From Vreelandella alkaliphila (GTDB lineage: Bacteria > Pseudomonadota > Gammaproteobacteria > Pseudomonadales > Halomonadaceae): a DNA stretch of 64,000 nt. Shown here piece by piece: positions 8,551 to 15,858 of this stretch. Made by a program: the position numbers and the translations under genes. The stretch spans positions 124,001 through 188,000 of the forward strand of contig NZ_JABASV010000006.1 in the NCBI RefSeq assembly GCF_016107625.1. Direction: 5' to 3'. Within the stretch, counting starts at the first letter, position 1; every line of letters begins with the position of its first letter. A model generated the notes under the pieces. That model was not told the DNA's origin. It ran no database searches and saw only the letters and a program-made list of their open reading frames with translations.

Positions 8551-8611
8551 CGCTAACAGTTTGGTTGCGAATAGATTGATCGCGAATAGATTGGTCACTA
8601 ACAGGTTATTT
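8551..8611 (+). repeat. 15-bp tandem repeat after the ChaN-like gene
   Basis: Two near-identical units, GCGAATAGATTGATC (8567) and GCGAATAGATTGGTC (8582), flanked at the same period by more decayed relatives containing CTAACAG (about 8552 and 8598). The stretch begins directly after the stop codon at 8549. Confidence 0.65.
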
Positions 8612-8628
8612 GTTAAAAGCATGATCGG

Positions 8629-10059
8629 TTAGGCATCATCTGCCAGCGCAGGCAGCAGCGTTTTCAATTTACGGGTAAGTGTATTGCGCCCCCAGCCGAG
8701 TAATTCGGCGGCTTCCCCTTTGCGTCCACCGGTATGTTTCAGTGCCGTTTCAATCAGAATGCGCTCAAAATCCGGCACGGCTTCCTCCAACAGGTGGGTA
8801 TGGCCTTCCGCCAGGGCGTGGTCAGCCCAATCCCTGAACGCGGAACGCCAATCGCCATAAACACTACCTTCGGAAGCGTTGACCGAGCGCAGCTCTGGGG
8901 GCAAGTCCTCAATGAGAATTTCGCGGCCAGAAGCCATTACCGTTAGCCAACGGCAAATATTTTCTAATTGACGAACATTACCCGGCCACGGCAAACGAGT
9001 AAGGTGCGCTTCTGCTTCGGGCGTTAACACTTTGATATCTGTGGTCAGCTCTTTGGCAGCTTCCGCTAAGAAATGACGGGTTAAACGCGGAATATCCTCC
9101 CGACGCTCGGAAAGGCGCGGCAGATGAACGCGAATCACGTTTAAGCGGTGGAACAAGTCCTCCCGGAACCGCCCATCGTCAACTAACGATTCTAGGTTCT
9201 GATGGGTAGCGGCAATAATACGTACATCGACTTTTACAGGCGTATGGCCGCCCACGCGATAGAATTCACCATCCGCTAACACACGTAGCAAGCGCGTTTG
9301 CGTTTCAGCGGGCATATCACCAATTTCATCGAGAAACAGCGTTCCGCCATTAGCCTGTTCAAAGCGACCTTGGCGTTGTTGCGCTGCCCCTGTAAACGCG
9401 CCCTTCTCATGGCCGAATAGTTCAGACTCAATCAAGTCCCGGGGAATCGCTGCCATGTTCAGCGCAATAAACGGCTTGCCCGCTCGTGGGCTATGTTGAT
9501 GGAGCGCCTGAGCAACACGCTCTTTACCGGTGCCAGACTCACCGTTAATTAACACCGTGATGTGGGAGTGGGAAAGCCGCCCGATGGCGCGAAACACTTC
9601 CTGCATAGCAGGTGCTTCACCAATAATCTCAGCACTCAACCCTTCCGGTACGCTGACCGGGCGCTGACGCTCTCTTGCATGAGCGACCGCACGACGCACC
9701 AGCGCCAGCGCTTCGTCCACATCAAAGGGTTTCGGCAGGTATTCAAAGGCACCCCCTTGGTAGGACGCCACGGCGCTGTCGAGATCCGAATGCGCGGTCA
9801 TCACAATCACAGGCAGGTCAGGGTGTGCATCACGCACTCGGGACATTAAATCCAGCCCATCAATGCCGGGCATACGAATGTCAGTCACCAGGACATCCGG
9901 TGGATTTTCTAACAGTCGCTCCAGCGCGGTATCGGCGCGTTCAATACACTCTATATCCAGGTCTGGCTGCGCTAAGGCCCGCTCTAATACCCAACGGATG
10001 GCGCGGTCATCATCGACAATAACCACTCGTGCTACATCGGTTTGTGTCGCCTCAGTCAT
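8629..10059 (-). CDS. ntrC: nitrogen regulation response regulator NtrC (NR-I)
   Basis: 476 residues. The receiver domain spans residues 1-130 with acidic pocket VDDD (about 16-18), phospho-acceptor D60 in VTDIRMPG and switch Lys in YLPKPF. The sigma-54 AAA+ domain has Walker A GESGTGKE (about 173-180) and the GAFTGA loop (about 220-225) that contacts sigma-54. The C-terminal Fis-type HTH is at about 435-470 (ELLGWGRNTLTRKLKTL). When phosphorylated by NtrB under nitrogen limitation it activates glnA and other promoters. Its ATG overlaps the ntrB stop (ATGA). Confidence 0.96.
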   Translation of the reverse strand: MTEATQTDVARVVIVDDDRAIRWVLERALAQPDLDIECIERADTALERLLENPPDVLVTDIRMPGIDGLDLMSRVRDAHPDLPVIVMTAHSDLDSAVASYQGGAFEYLPKPFDVDEALALVRRAVAHARERQRPVSVPEGLSAEIIGEAPAMQEVFRAIGRLSHSHITVLINGESGTGKERVAQALHQHSPRAGKPFIALNMAAIPRDLIESELFGHEKGAFTGAAQQRQGRFEQANGGTLFLDEIGDMPAETQTRLLRVLADGEFYRVGGHTPVKVDVRIIAATHQNLESLVDDGRFREDLFHRLNVIRVHLPRLSERREDIPRLTRHFLAEAAKELTTDIKVLTPEAEAHLTRLPWPGNVRQLENICRWLTVMASGREILIEDLPPELRSVNASEGSVYGDWRSAFRDWADHALAEGHTHLLEEAVPDFERILIETALKHTGGRKGEAAELLGWGRNTLTRKLKTLLPALADDA

Positions 10060-11114
10060 GACGCTTCTCCGGTGAAATTAACAACCAATGGAATCAGTAA
10101 ACGAAATTCGGTATGTCCTGGGCGTGAGTCGCATTCGATCAATCCTTGATGTTGGTGCAAAATCGATTGAGCAATTGATAGCCCCAGGCCGCTACCTTCA
10201 GCGCGCCCAGACACCATGGGATAGAAAAGCGTTTCACGTAACGTTTCAGGTATGCCAGGGCCATTATCAATAACCCCCACTTCACTGACTAAACGATGGC
10301 GTTCAGCCCCCAGCGTAAATTGGCGGCGTGCGCGGGTGCGCAACATAAGCTCCGGCGAAGGCGTTGCTGCATCACTCATGGCCTGTACCGCGTTACGTGC
10401 CACATTCAACACCGCTTGGATCATTTGAGATTCATCGCCAGAAAGATCCGGCAAACTCGGGTCATAATCACGACGGACCTCAACATGCGGATGCTCGGCA
10501 ATCAGCAGCGCTCGCACCCGCTCTAACACCTTATGGATATTGACCGGCTCATGTTTGACGATGCGATTGGGGCCCAACATGGAGTCGACCAAATCTCGCA
10601 GCCGATCCACCTCTTCCACAATAATATGGGTGAATTCACGTAGTGCAGGATCGTCCAGATCGCGCTCCAATAATTGGGCAGCACCGCGAATCCCGCCCAA
10701 AGGGTTTTTAACTTCATGAGCCAAGCCCCGCGCCAACACTTTGATTGTCTCTTGCCGGGTGGTCAGCGCTTCTTCCCGGGAAATCTGCATTAGCCGATCA
10801 CGGGGCTCTACTTCGAGTAATAGTTCATCGGCTGAAAGCGGGGTCACGGTGTAGTCCACCGTTAATGGCTCGCTGTTCAGCGGCGTAATACGTGCTTCGC
10901 GTTGGGTATAGGGATGAAAGGCATCTCGCGCTTTAGCGAGGACATCATCAATACTCTCATCGCCCCCTAACAGCGTGTCTAAACTAATGCCCTGCACACG
11001 GCTAAAACTCACCGCTAGCAACGCTTCCGCTGCCGGATTCATCCAGCGAACGCGGAGTTCACCGTCTAGCAGTAAGACTGCGGTGGTGAGGTGTTCAAGT
11101 AAGCGCTGGTACAT
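10056..11114 (-). CDS. ntrB: nitrogen regulation sensor histidine kinase NtrB (NR-II)
   Basis: 352 residues from MYQRLLEHLTTAVLL, the conserved NtrB beginning, preceded by AGGA; longer frames upstream add unrelated sequence. A cytosolic PAS domain (about 1-110) is followed by the H-box GLAHEVKNPLGGIRGAAQLL, the N-box NVARNAVQAM and G-boxes DNGPGIPE and GLGLSIAQSI. No membrane segments. It phosphorylates or, with GlnB-PII, dephosphorylates NtrC. It is translationally coupled to ntrC by a four-base overlap. Confidence 0.96.
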   Translation of the reverse strand: MYQRLLEHLTTAVLLLDGELRVRWMNPAAEALLAVSFSRVQGISLDTLLGGDESIDDVLAKARDAFHPYTQREARITPLNSEPLTVDYTVTPLSADELLLEVEPRDRLMQISREEALTTRQETIKVLARGLAHEVKNPLGGIRGAAQLLERDLDDPALREFTHIIVEEVDRLRDLVDSMLGPNRIVKHEPVNIHKVLERVRALLIAEHPHVEVRRDYDPSLPDLSGDESQMIQAVLNVARNAVQAMSDAATPSPELMLRTRARRQFTLGAERHRLVSEVGVIDNGPGIPETLRETLFYPMVSGRAEGSGLGLSIAQSILHQHQGLIECDSRPGHTEFRLLIPLVVNFTGEAS

Positions 11115-11274
11115 GGCGTATCCTGAAGCGTCGCTGTAAAAAATAGCGTTATCGAGCGTATGAAAGAGAAACTGCAAAAAGCGCGCCAATTGACAACTTG
11201 CACGGCTAATGAGCAGGAGGCGAGGATGTAGCGAGCCGTTATAGCGCAGTCCTAGCAGTCAGCTTGTCACTTAT

Positions 11275-11291
11275 TGCACCATTATAGTGCG
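11275..11291 (-). promoter_or_regulatory. putative NtrC-binding site upstream of ntrB
   Basis: TGCACCATTATAGTGCG matches the NtrC dyad TGCAC-N7-GTGCA at all but the last base. It lies about 160 bases upstream of the ntrB start; in E. coli the corresponding glnL promoter is NtrC-repressed. Confidence 0.6.
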
Positions 11292-11393
11292 CATGACTCA
11301 TCGTCAATAAAAATACTCACCGCATCAGTGCGGTGCCGCAGACAGCGCTCTCCCCTTGCAAACAGACCTCTTCAACTCACTATCCAATGGTAT

Positions 11394-11420
11394 AAAAAAA
11401 CCCCGCCGAAGCGGGGTTTT
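11394..11420 (-). terminator. intrinsic terminator downstream of glnA
   Basis: Stem CCCCGC / GCGGGG with loop CGAA on the plus strand. The minus strand shows seven T after the stem and the plus strand four. It lies about 55 bases past the glnA stop and insulates glnA from ntrBC. Confidence 0.92.
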
Positions 11421-11473
11421 AGGCCAGTCACACCCGAGGAGGTGGTACTAGCTGCTGTGCTTAGCAATCGCTC

Positions 11474-12880
11474 TTAACAGCTGTAGTACATATCGAACTC
11501 AATCGGGTGAGTGGTCATGCGAATGCGCTCCACTTCTTCCATCTTGAGGTCGATGTATGCATCGATCATATCATCAGTAAACACGCCACCTTCGGTCAAG
11601 AACGCGCGGTCTGCATCGAGTGCTTCCAACGCTTGGTCCAGGCTGTTGGCAACGGTCGGTACTGACTTACCTTCTTCAGGCGGCAGGTCGTACAAGTTTT
11701 TATCCATGGCATCGCCAGGATGTATCTTATTCTTAATACCGTCGATACCCGCCATCAGCAGAGCTGCGAACGCCAGGTAGGGGTTAGCAGTCGGGTCAGG
11801 GAAACGTGTTTCAACACGCTTACCTTTCGGGCTCGCGGTGTACGGAATACGGATAGAGGCAGAACGGTTACGAGCGCTGTAGGCCAACATAACCGGCGCT
11901 TCAAAGCCTGGCACCAAACGCTTATATGAGTTGGTAGACGCGTTAGTGAAGGCGTTCAGAGCACGAGCATGCTTGATCACACCGCCAATGTAGTAAAGCG
12001 CCATTTCAGAAAGCCCAGCGTACTCGTCACCCGCGAACTGGTTCTGACCATCTTTCCAGAACGACTGGTGTACGTGCATACCAGACCCGTTGTCACCAAC
12101 AAGCGGCTTCGGCATGAACGTAGCGGTTTTGCCGTAAGCGTGAGCCACGTTGTGGATCACGTATTTCATTTCCTGAACTTCGTCAGCTTTCTTCACCAAC
12201 GTGTTGAATTTAACGCCGATTTCGTTCTGACCCGCGTTAGCAACCTCGTGGTGGTGAACCTCAACAGTCTGGCCAATCGCTTCCAGGGTGTTACACATTG
12301 CACCACGAATGTCGTGGAAGCTATCAACCGGGGGAACCGGGAAGTAGCCGCCTTTAACGCGCGGGCGGTGCCCCAAGTTGCCGCCTTCTACCTGATTACT
12401 GGTCGCCCAAGCGCCTTCATCAGAGGTAATTTTGTACATGGAACCCTGAATGTCAGATTTCCAATGGACTTCGTCAAAAATGAAGAACTCAGGCTCAGGG
12501 CCAAAGAAGGCTGTGTCGCCTAGGCCGGTGGACTGCAGGTAAGCTTCTGCGCGCTTGGCAATAGAACGCGGGTCACGGTCATAGCCCTGCATAGTGGCAG
12601 GCTCGATGATATCGCAACGCAGGATCAGGGTAGCGTCTTCGGTGAAGGGGTCGAGGAAACCAGTACCATCTTCAGGGCGAAGAATCATGTCGGATTCGTT
12701 GATGCCTTTCCAGCCCTCGATAGAGGAACCATCGAACATCTGACCATTTTCGAAAAACTCTTCGTCCACGTCCCGTGCCGGTACGGTGACGTGCTGCTCT
12801 TTACCGCGCGTGTCGGTGAAACGCAGATCTACCCATTTAACATCATGTTCTTCGATTAGCGCGAGAGTCTTGGCTGACAT
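11474..12880 (-). CDS. glnA: glutamine synthetase type I (GlnA)
   Basis: 468 residues, the standard length of GSI-beta. Signatures are the N-terminal [16 protein letters not shown], metal/glutamate ligands in [13 protein letters not shown], the glycine-rich [11 protein letters not shown] and the adenylylation loop NPYL...[10 protein letters not shown], with the modified Tyr in KNLYDL. It makes glutamine from glutamate, ammonia and ATP as a cytosolic dodecamer. The Tyr predicts GlnE control. Transcription is very likely NtrC/sigma-54 dependent from the sites listed upstream, and the ntrBC genes follow. Confidence 0.98.
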   Translation of the reverse strand: MSAKTLALIEEHDVKWVDLRFTDTRGKEQHVTVPARDVDEEFFENGQMFDGSSIEGWKGINESDMILRPEDGTGFLDPFTEDATLILRCDIIEPATMQGYDRDPRSIAKRAEAYLQSTGLGDTAFFGPEPEFFIFDEVHWKSDIQGSMYKITSDEGAWATSNQVEGGNLGHRPRVKGGYFPVPPVDSFHDIRGAMCNTLEAIGQTVEVHHHEVANAGQNEIGVKFNTLVKKADEVQEMKYVIHNVAHAYGKTATFMPKPLVGDNGSGMHVHQSFWKDGQNQFAGDEYAGLSEMALYYIGGVIKHARALNAFTNASTNSYKRLVPGFEAPVMLAYSARNRSASIRIPYTASPKGKRVETRFPDPTANPYLAFAALLMAGIDGIKNKIHPGDAMDKNLYDLPPEEGKSVPTVANSLDQALEALDADRAFLTEGGVFTDDMIDAYIDLKMEEVERIRMTTHPIEFDMYYSC

Positions 12881-13014
12881 AGTGTCCTCCGGTATGAACG
12901 TGGCTTAAGCTTTTGACAGTAAGCTACCGATAAAAGAGTTATTAAACAAACCGGCTATCGTTGTAGCACGCCGAGAGGCATCTGCCTACGACCCGCTAGC
13001 CGCTGCCTAATACT

Positions 13015-13032
13015 AAGCACGGAACATGCCAA
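13015..13032 (-). promoter_or_regulatory. putative sigma-54 promoter of glnA
   Basis: The minus strand reads TTGGCATGTTCCGTGCTT: the invariant GG (-24) and GC (-12) are spaced by exactly ten bases, as in TGGCAC-N5-TTGCW. The predicted transcript starts near 13005, about 125 bases before the glnA ATG. Confidence 0.65.
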
Positions 13033-13035
13033 CCT

Positions 13036-13052
13036 TGCACCAATATGGCATA
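13036..13052 (-). promoter_or_regulatory. putative NtrC-binding site, promoter-proximal
   Basis: TGCACCAATATGGCATA has a perfect left half of the NtrC dyad (TGCACCA) and a degraded right half. It abuts the sigma-54 element and might act as a governor site rather than an activator site. Confidence 0.45.
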
Positions 13053-13203
13053 AAAAAACAACAAGCAGTTGTTTTATAAAAGATAAAAAATAAAATACTG
13101 TGCTTCTTCATGTAGCATAATGCTCTACGAAAGAACGAACTTAGCCCTAAAAAGGCACTTAGCTCAGAAAAACGCACCAATAAAGACCAACCAGAGGCCC
13201 ACA

Positions 13204-13220
13204 AGCACCAACATGGTGCA
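13204..13220 (-). promoter_or_regulatory. NtrC-binding site (enhancer) of glnA
   Basis: AGCACCAACATGGTGCA is a near-perfect match to the classic NtrC dyad TGCAC-N7-GTGCA. It is about 200 bases upstream of the predicted glnA transcription start, a normal enhancer distance. No gene is convincing between 12881 and 13351; the interval is regulatory. Confidence 0.75.
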
Positions 13221-13351
13221 TATAAAGCATCTATTATTTTCCTCATCACTGTAAACTTTAGCTTGATACCAAAAGAAACTCACACCTACAATTGATTACA
13301 AACAGATAGATTTAATAACAAACAGGTTTCACAACACAGGAAGCCACTCAC

Positions 13352-13975
13352 ATGGGCACGGTCTGCTTTATTGTTGATGCGTCAGTCACAGGTGCCCTTT
13401 TACCACGTCACCTGCGCGCTATTCGCCAAACAGCCTTTGCAGACCACACACTTCCCATTATCGTGACCAGCGCCACCACCGATCCACGCATGCAGGACAT
13501 TGAGCAACGCTACCGCGCACACTTTCTCGTTACCCCTTCTCAGCCACTGGGCGCAAGGATCAATCAAGCAGCATATCTCAGCCAAGCTGATTGGTTACTG
13601 ATTGCAATGCAGCAACGGCCGCTAGCAGCCAAACTATGGTGTTTACTTTATCCCCAGCTAGACACGTACACGCTGGATGCTTTTTTGATTGGCAGCGAAC
13701 CACCCCGCTTATCCGAACGATTACTCCAGTGCTTTTTAGGCGCAGGCGTCGCTGTTCCTCCCTACATAGCAATCAGGCGCACGTGGTTAGAACGCTTAGG
13801 CGGCTTAGACCCAGAGCTAGATGAAGCAGCGCTTGCTGATTTACTACAGCGCCTTTACGCATGCCCTACCCGTTTACAAACGTTCAGCCTGGAAGCATCA
13901 GGGCTTACCCGTGACTCGCCATCAAGGAGTAACAAACCCTACCGACCTCCCCCCAACTCGCATACGGATACTTAA
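13352..13975 (+). CDS. glycosyltransferase-like (degenerate GT-A) hypothetical protein
   Basis: 207 residues after an AGGA site. The N-terminus (ALLPRHLRAIRQTAFADHTL followed by PIIVTSATTDPRM) and a later IRRTWLERLGGLDPEL resemble the start and the acceptor-side L-x-x-x-GG-F/L motif of family 2 glycosyltransferases. The DxD nucleotide-sugar motif is missing where it would be expected, and the protein is short. It may therefore be a reduced or inactive GT-A protein. Ser/Pro/Asn-rich tail. Family assignment is tentative. Confidence 0.5.
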   Translation: MGTVCFIVDASVTGALLPRHLRAIRQTAFADHTLPIIVTSATTDPRMQDIEQRYRAHFLVTPSQPLGARINQAAYLSQADWLLIAMQQRPLAAKLWCLLYPQLDTYTLDAFLIGSEPPRLSERLLQCFLGAGVAVPPYIAIRRTWLERLGGLDPELDEAALADLLQRLYACPTRLQTFSLEASGLTRDSPSRSNKPYRPPPNSHTDT

Positions 13976-14384
13976 CGTCTCTTATGGCCTAGGATCTCCT
14001 GTTGGTTAAACGCTCAAACACTTACCCAATAGCATTGCCCCCGCCGTCATAGTGTTAAACATACTATTCAACACGATTGAGCCAAACAAATACCAAACGA
14101 GTACGCATGGATATAACGCACCCAGCGTGGCGCTTTACGACCTTTTAAGTAATGCATTAACCAACGTGCAAACAGCACACAGAAAGGTATTACCCCCACT
14201 TTTTTTGAAGATAAGTTCTTTTGAAGACAAGTTTTTTTGAAGAGGAAGCTATTCAACCAGCGAATGTAAGTGCAGTGGATCCACGGCACCTCAATACTTC
14301 AGCAGTGATTGGCTCGATCACGCCAACGCACACTACACTTAAACATCACGCTATATGATACCGCTCAACAAAAGGACACTGACA
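13976..14384. other. intergenic interval with a short tandem repeat
   Basis: About 400 AT-rich bases. A 62-codon frame at 14052-14240 has no ribosome-binding site and ends in the tandem repeat, so it is not called. The right end should hold the promoter and AAGGAC site of the next gene. Confidence 0.5.
14203..14250 (+). repeat. 16-bp tandem repeat, three copies
   Basis: Units TTTTGAAGATAAGTTC, TTTTGAAGACAAGTTT and TTTTGAAGAGGAAGCT lie head to tail at an exact 16-bp period. The period and the position in an intergenic tail recall the 15-bp arrays at 7304 and 8551. Confidence 0.85.
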
Positions 14385-14690
14385 ATGCATCAGCATATCG
14401 AATGGGACGAACCTGGCAGCGCAAGCGTTGTAGAGTTTTTTAAGAATGACCCCGACCACACGCCGCCCTACCCAGGCGCCATGCTCTCCGCCCGTTATCT
14501 AGGCCGCATTGTGCGGGTAAAAGTAGAAGCCTATCGTGAAGAAGATGCCGTCAGCATCGGCAGCGTTGCCGCCATTCTTGACCGTCACGGGCAGCATCAC
14601 GAATCCCACCACAAGCTTAACGTAGGCGATATCGTGCGACTTCCCGATGACAAACGCGCTATGGAACGCTGGGACGAGGAAGATCAATAG
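14385..14690 (+). CDS. hypothetical protein, 101 residues
   Basis: Starts MHQHIEWDEPGSASVVEFFK after AAGGAC; an in-frame ATG at 14355 is upstream of that site and less likely. The protein is soluble, acidic and His-rich (HGQHHESHHK at about residues 67-76), with a beta-rich C-terminal half (LNVGDIVRLPDDKRAM). The beta pattern looks like a small barrel, but I cannot name a family. It converges on mscS across a long palindrome. Confidence 0.6.
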   Translation: MHQHIEWDEPGSASVVEFFKNDPDHTPPYPGAMLSARYLGRIVRVKVEAYREEDAVSIGSVAAILDRHGQHHESHHKLNVGDIVRLPDDKRAMERWDEEDQ

Positions 14691-14714
14691 TAACCACCAT
14701 CACAAACTACGAAA

Positions 14715-14746
14715 GCAAGGCGCGCCCTTTAAAGGGCGCGCCTTGC
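14715..14746. terminator. 32-bp perfect palindrome between convergent genes
   Basis: Two halves GCAAGGCGCGCCCTTT and AAAGGGCGCGCCTTGC are exact complements with no loop bases. It lies between the convergent stops at 14690 and 14769 and can fold on either strand. No T-run follows, so it is an atypical bidirectional terminator or another palindromic element. Confidence 0.6.
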
Positions 14747-14768
14747 CAAACCGTATCAACGGAAAAGT

Positions 14769-15575
14769 TCACCCCGCTTTCTGAATTTCTACTGAATGCG
14801 GGTAAGGTATTGAAACACCTTGCTTATCAAAAGCTTCTTTGACAGCTTTCGTCATATCAAATTTCACATCCCAATAATCCGCAGCATCGACCCAAAGCCG
14901 CACGGTAAGGTCCACACTACTGGCCCCCAGGTTAGTGACTTTTATCCAAGGCGCGGGATCACCATGGATACGGTTGTCAGCCTCGGCCAGCCCCCTGATG
15001 ATCGCCATGGCCTGATCTGCATCATCGTCATAACCAATCCCGAACTCAAGATCAACACGGCGTGTCGAGTGATGAGAGAAATTAGTGATAATAGCCCCCC
15101 AAGCCTGCCCATTAGGCACAATAATTTGCACGTTGTCAGGCGTCACTAACTCGGTCACGAACAGATTGAGATCCTTAACCGTACCGGATGTGCCCCCAAT
15201 ATCCACAAACTGACCCAGCTTGTAAGGACGAAACATAATCAGCATAAACCCCGCCGCTAAATCACTGAGCGTGCCCTGTAACGCCAGGCCAATAGCCAGC
15301 GTGGCAGCCCCCAATACAGCAACCAGAGAGGTAGCCTGAATACCAAACAGACCGAGTACCGTAATCAATACAACCAGTAGAATGACCCACTTCACCAAGG
15401 CTGCAAGGAAGTTGCCCAGAGTTGGGTCTATACGCGGTATCGCATTCACCCGCTTACGCACTAAGCTGCTGACTACCCCTGCGACAACCCAGCCCACAAT
15501 CAACACCAACAATGCTTTCACGGCATTGATGATCAAAGGAACATAAGCCCCAAATTGCTCAAGAAAGTTTTCCAC
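14769..15575 (-). CDS. mscS: small-conductance mechanosensitive channel MscS
   Basis: 268 residues, close to E. coli MscS (286). Three membrane segments occupy about residues 10-110; the pore helix TM3 is the Ala/Gly-rich GAATLAIGLALQGTLSDLAA. The beta domain follows (FRPYKLGQFVDIGG, GTVKDLNLFVTELVTPDN) and then the cytosolic cage ending SIPYPHSVEI. It opens on hypo-osmotic shock to release solutes, relevant to a halophile moving to lower salinity. It is monocistronic, between the palindrome and the CRISPR array. Confidence 0.93.
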   Translation of the reverse strand: MENFLEQFGAYVPLIINAVKALLVLIVGWVVAGVVSSLVRKRVNAIPRIDPTLGNFLAALVKWVILLVVLITVLGLFGIQATSLVAVLGAATLAIGLALQGTLSDLAAGFMLIMFRPYKLGQFVDIGGTSGTVKDLNLFVTELVTPDNVQIIVPNGQAWGAIITNFSHHSTRRVDLEFGIGYDDDADQAMAIIRGLAEADNRIHGDPAPWIKVTNLGASSVDLTVRLWVDAADYWDVKFDMTKAVKEAFDKQGVSIPYPHSVEIQKAG

Positions 15576-15858
15576 GACGTAATATCCTCTAGATGGCAGT
15601 TACCGAAACACACAGCAATTATTATCTTAAAGCAGTTTTATTTTGGAACATTCTCGTCCTCATCATATTTAACAATTCAAGCACCATCGTGCTAATAACG
15701 CCGAAACTGAGAGAGTATTCACAACTGTTGAGCGCTGAATTACCTGGATGGCAACATCTAACTTACTAATTAATGAAGGTAATGCACATTTCGAGTAGCG
15801 CGGCGTAAGCGTTAGCGCACCCGCGAAAGCACTGCACAGCGATACCAGTTTCAGGTAG
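15576..15858. other. interval between mscS and the old end of the CRISPR array
   Basis: No gene recognised. Near 15789-15820 the text TTTCGAG...AGCGCAC resembles the two ends of the CRISPR repeat with an altered middle and may be a still older, decayed repeat; this is weak. The mscS promoter should be here. Confidence 0.35.

Noticed and set aside
13013..13249. 78-codon minus-strand frame upstream of glnA
   Set aside because: It overlaps the sigma-54 promoter and NtrC sites and has no coding character.
14052..14240. 62-codon plus-strand frame
   Set aside because: No start signal; it ends inside a tandem repeat.
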